Positions 5,037 to 5,742 of a stretch of DNA of 5,742 bases are shown here, piece by piece. The stretch's first letter is position 1, and each line of letters starts with the position of its first letter. The translations under genes were made by a program, and so were the position numbers. Under the pieces are notes generated by a model, which ran no database searches, had not been told where the DNA came from, and worked only from the letters and a program-made list of their open reading frames with translations. The stretch is from the NCBI GenBank assembly GCA_900539725.1, contig UQDI01000042.1, positions 1-5,742 on the forward strand. The letters are read 5' to 3'. The stretch is from an uncultured Eubacteriales bacterium (GTDB lineage: Bacteria > Bacillota > Clostridia > Tissierellales > Peptoniphilaceae).

Positions 5037-5567
5037 ATGAAGCATGAAGAAATAAGAGGAAAAAAAATTATACTGCGCAGGCAAAGAGAAGAAGATGCTC
5101 CGTTTTTCGCCTATTGGTTTAATCAGCCGCAGGTTATGTTTCAATGCGGATTTGAGAAGACAACCGATCAAGAAGAGGAGAAAAGAACTATTAACGTCAG
5201 CCACAAATCGGAAGACTCGGTTTGGTTTACGATTACTGATCTTGACGGTAATATTATTGGCGAGACCGGTTTGCTCCGTATGTTTCCCGCGTGGCACCAA
5301 ACCGATCTGACGATTATTATTCCAGACCCTGAAATGCAGCATAAAGGATATGGTTCGGAAGCAATCCGCATCATGCTGGACATGGCATTTCATGAGTATG
5401 AGATGCATCGTGTCTCGATCGGCGTGGTAGGGTTGAATACAGATGCACTGGAATTCTACAAGAAAATCGGTTTCAAGCAGGAAGGTATTTTAGAAGAGGC
5501 ATATTATTATAACGATGAGTACAGCGATTTTATAATGATGCGAATCCTTAGCCAAGAATGGAAATAA
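5037..5567 (+). CDS. GNAT-family N-acetyltransferase (RimJ/RimL/SpeG-like)
   Basis: Transfers an acetyl group from acetyl-CoA to an amine; the substrate cannot be told from the sequence. The 176 residues cover one complete GNAT domain. IILRRQREEDAPFFAYWFNQPQV (about 11-33, given in part: strand 1 and helix 1) is typical of the RimJ/RimL-like branch. The acetyl-CoA loop is QHKGYGSEA (101-109), fitting Q/RxxGxG/A. The conserved N134 and YKKIGF (141-146) follow. No signal peptide or membrane segment is seen. The start has only a modest site: AAGG at 5029-5032 is four bases from the ATG, or AGAGGA further away. Codon use is unlike the rest of the window, with frequent CGC, CGT, CTG and GTG, suggesting acquisition from another Gram-positive lineage. 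It has its own promoter. Ribosomal-protein, polyamine or antibiotic acetylation are all possible. Confidence 0.9.
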   Translation: MKHEEIRGKKIILRRQREEDAPFFAYWFNQPQVMFQCGFEKTTDQEEEKRTINVSHKSEDSVWFTITDLDGNIIGETGLLRMFPAWHQTDLTIIIPDPEMQHKGYGSEAIRIMLDMAFHEYEMHRVSIGVVGLNTDALEFYKKIGFKQEGILEEAYYYNDEYSDFIMMRILSQEWK

Positions 5568-5568
5568 G

Positions 5569-5588
5569 CGACAAATCCCAGTTTGTCG
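5569..5588. other. Hairpin just after the acetyltransferase stop codon
   Basis: CGACAAA (5569-5575) pairs perfectly with TTTGTCG (5582-5588) around TCCCAG, one base after the stop codon. The following bases are mixed A and T without a T-run, so it is a poor terminator on its own; it may protect the 3' end of the transcript. Confidence 0.45.
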
Positions 5589-5611
5589 AGCTAAATAATT
5601 AAATAGAAATG

Positions 5612-5650
5612 AAAGAGATGATAGATAATTAAACTCTATCGTCTTTTTTT
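5612..5650 (+). terminator. Intrinsic terminator between the acetyltransferase and the leader ORF
   Basis: AGATGATAGA (5616-5625) pairs with TCTATCGTCT (5635-5644) with one wobble, extendable to 5612/5648, followed by seven T's at 5644-5650. It ends only 12 bases before the Shine-Dalgarno of the small ORF at 5674, which leaves no room for a promoter between them. Confidence 0.85.
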
Positions 5651-5673
5651 ATACTCAAAATTAGGAGTTTAAA

Positions 5674-5721
5674 ATGGTAAGGATAAGTGATATGTACCCT
5701 CTTTACTGGACAAACCAGTAA
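5674..5721 (+). CDS. Possible 15-codon leader peptide, MVRISDMYPLYWTNQ
   Basis: A short ORF with a good Shine-Dalgarno (AGGAG, 5663-5667) six bases before its ATG. Codons 8-15 and the stop codon lie inside the hairpin at 5695-5729, whose 3' arm contains the Shine-Dalgarno of the next ATG. This is the layout of leader peptides that control inducible resistance genes (erm, cat and similar) by ribosome stalling. I do not recognise the peptide itself. The ring-rich MYPLYW segment (residues 7-12) is coded by the 5' arm. The supporting facts are the RBS, the in-frame stop and the overlap with the hairpin; function is inferred. It could instead be a chance ORF crossing a terminator stem. Confidence 0.5.
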   Translation: MVRISDMYPLYWTNQ

Positions 5722-5734
5722 GGAGGGTATTTTT
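5695..5734 (+). promoter_or_regulatory. Attenuator hairpin burying a downstream ribosome binding site
   Basis: TACCCTCTTTACTGG (5695-5709) pairs with CCAGTAAGGAGGGTA (5715-5729) along 15 positions with one wobble and the loop ACAAA. The 3' arm contains AAGGAGGG (5720-5727), seven bases before an ATG at 5735, so the folded form hides that site. Five T's (5730-5734) follow, so it could also terminate transcription. Movement or stalling of a ribosome on the 5674-5721 ORF would open the stem. Control by translation, transcription or both is possible. Confidence 0.6.
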
Positions 5735-5742
5735 ATGCGATA
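5735..5742 (+). CDS. Start of an unidentified gene, cut by the window end
   Basis: ATG CGA TA is all that is visible (Met-Arg-). The call rests on AAGGAGGG seven bases upstream and on the preceding leader-and-hairpin arrangement. Nothing can be said about the product. By analogy with similar regulatory regions it could be an inducible resistance or ribosome-protection gene, but the visible sequence does not show this. Confidence 0.4.

Noticed and set aside
5004..5408. 134-codon ORF on the - strand
   Set aside because: It is antisense to the acetyltransferase, whose motifs are clear in the + frame. The open antisense frame is explained by that gene's codon use.
5569..5588. Hairpin after the acetyltransferase as its terminator
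   Set aside because: No T-run follows; the stem at 5612-5650 with seven T's is the better terminator.

Overview
The window looks like chromosomal DNA from a low-GC, anaerobic Gram-positive bacterium. The base composition is AT-rich, AGA dominates the arginine codons of the housekeeping genes, Shine-Dalgarno sites are strong (GGAGG type), promoters are sigma-A-like, and there is an oxygen-sensitive class III ribonucleotide reductase. The protein sequences would fit a Tissierellia/Peptoniphilaceae-type anaerobic coccus, but that placement is an impression and not a demonstrated result.

Layout. 1-50 holds two tight hairpins at the window edge that may be the end of an IS200/IS605-type element. 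About 101-280 is a ~175-bp imperfect palindrome without a gene. 401-451 is a promoter with a good NrdR box lying on its -10 region. 499-3128 is nrdD-nrdG, overlapping by one base and closed by an intrinsic terminator at 3120-3148. 3223-3251 is a near-consensus promoter followed by a structured leader and then the conserved operon rpsF-ssb-rpsR (3312-4311). 4311-4832 is about 520 bp of structured non-coding DNA: a second ~176-bp palindrome, two smaller hairpins, a repeated 37-38-bp block and two intrinsic terminators. 4955-5567 is a promoter plus a GNAT-family acetyltransferase whose codon use differs from its neighbours. 5612-5742 holds a terminator, then a possible 15-codon leader peptide overlapping a 15-bp hairpin that buries the ribosome binding site of a gene starting eight bases before the window end.

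How the parts work together. NrdD makes deoxyribonucleotides without oxygen and NrdG installs its glycyl radical. The NrdR box suggests repression when dATP is plentiful. rpsF-ssb-rpsR supplies two neighbouring 30S proteins and the single-strand DNA-binding protein. The most interesting parts are outside the standard genes: the apparent translational attenuator at the right edge (typical of inducible resistance genes, though the regulated gene is out of view) and the family of large palindromes sharing an AATTTYTGYRC-like motif and, in several, a GAGCGNAGCGAAC-like sequence at the apex.
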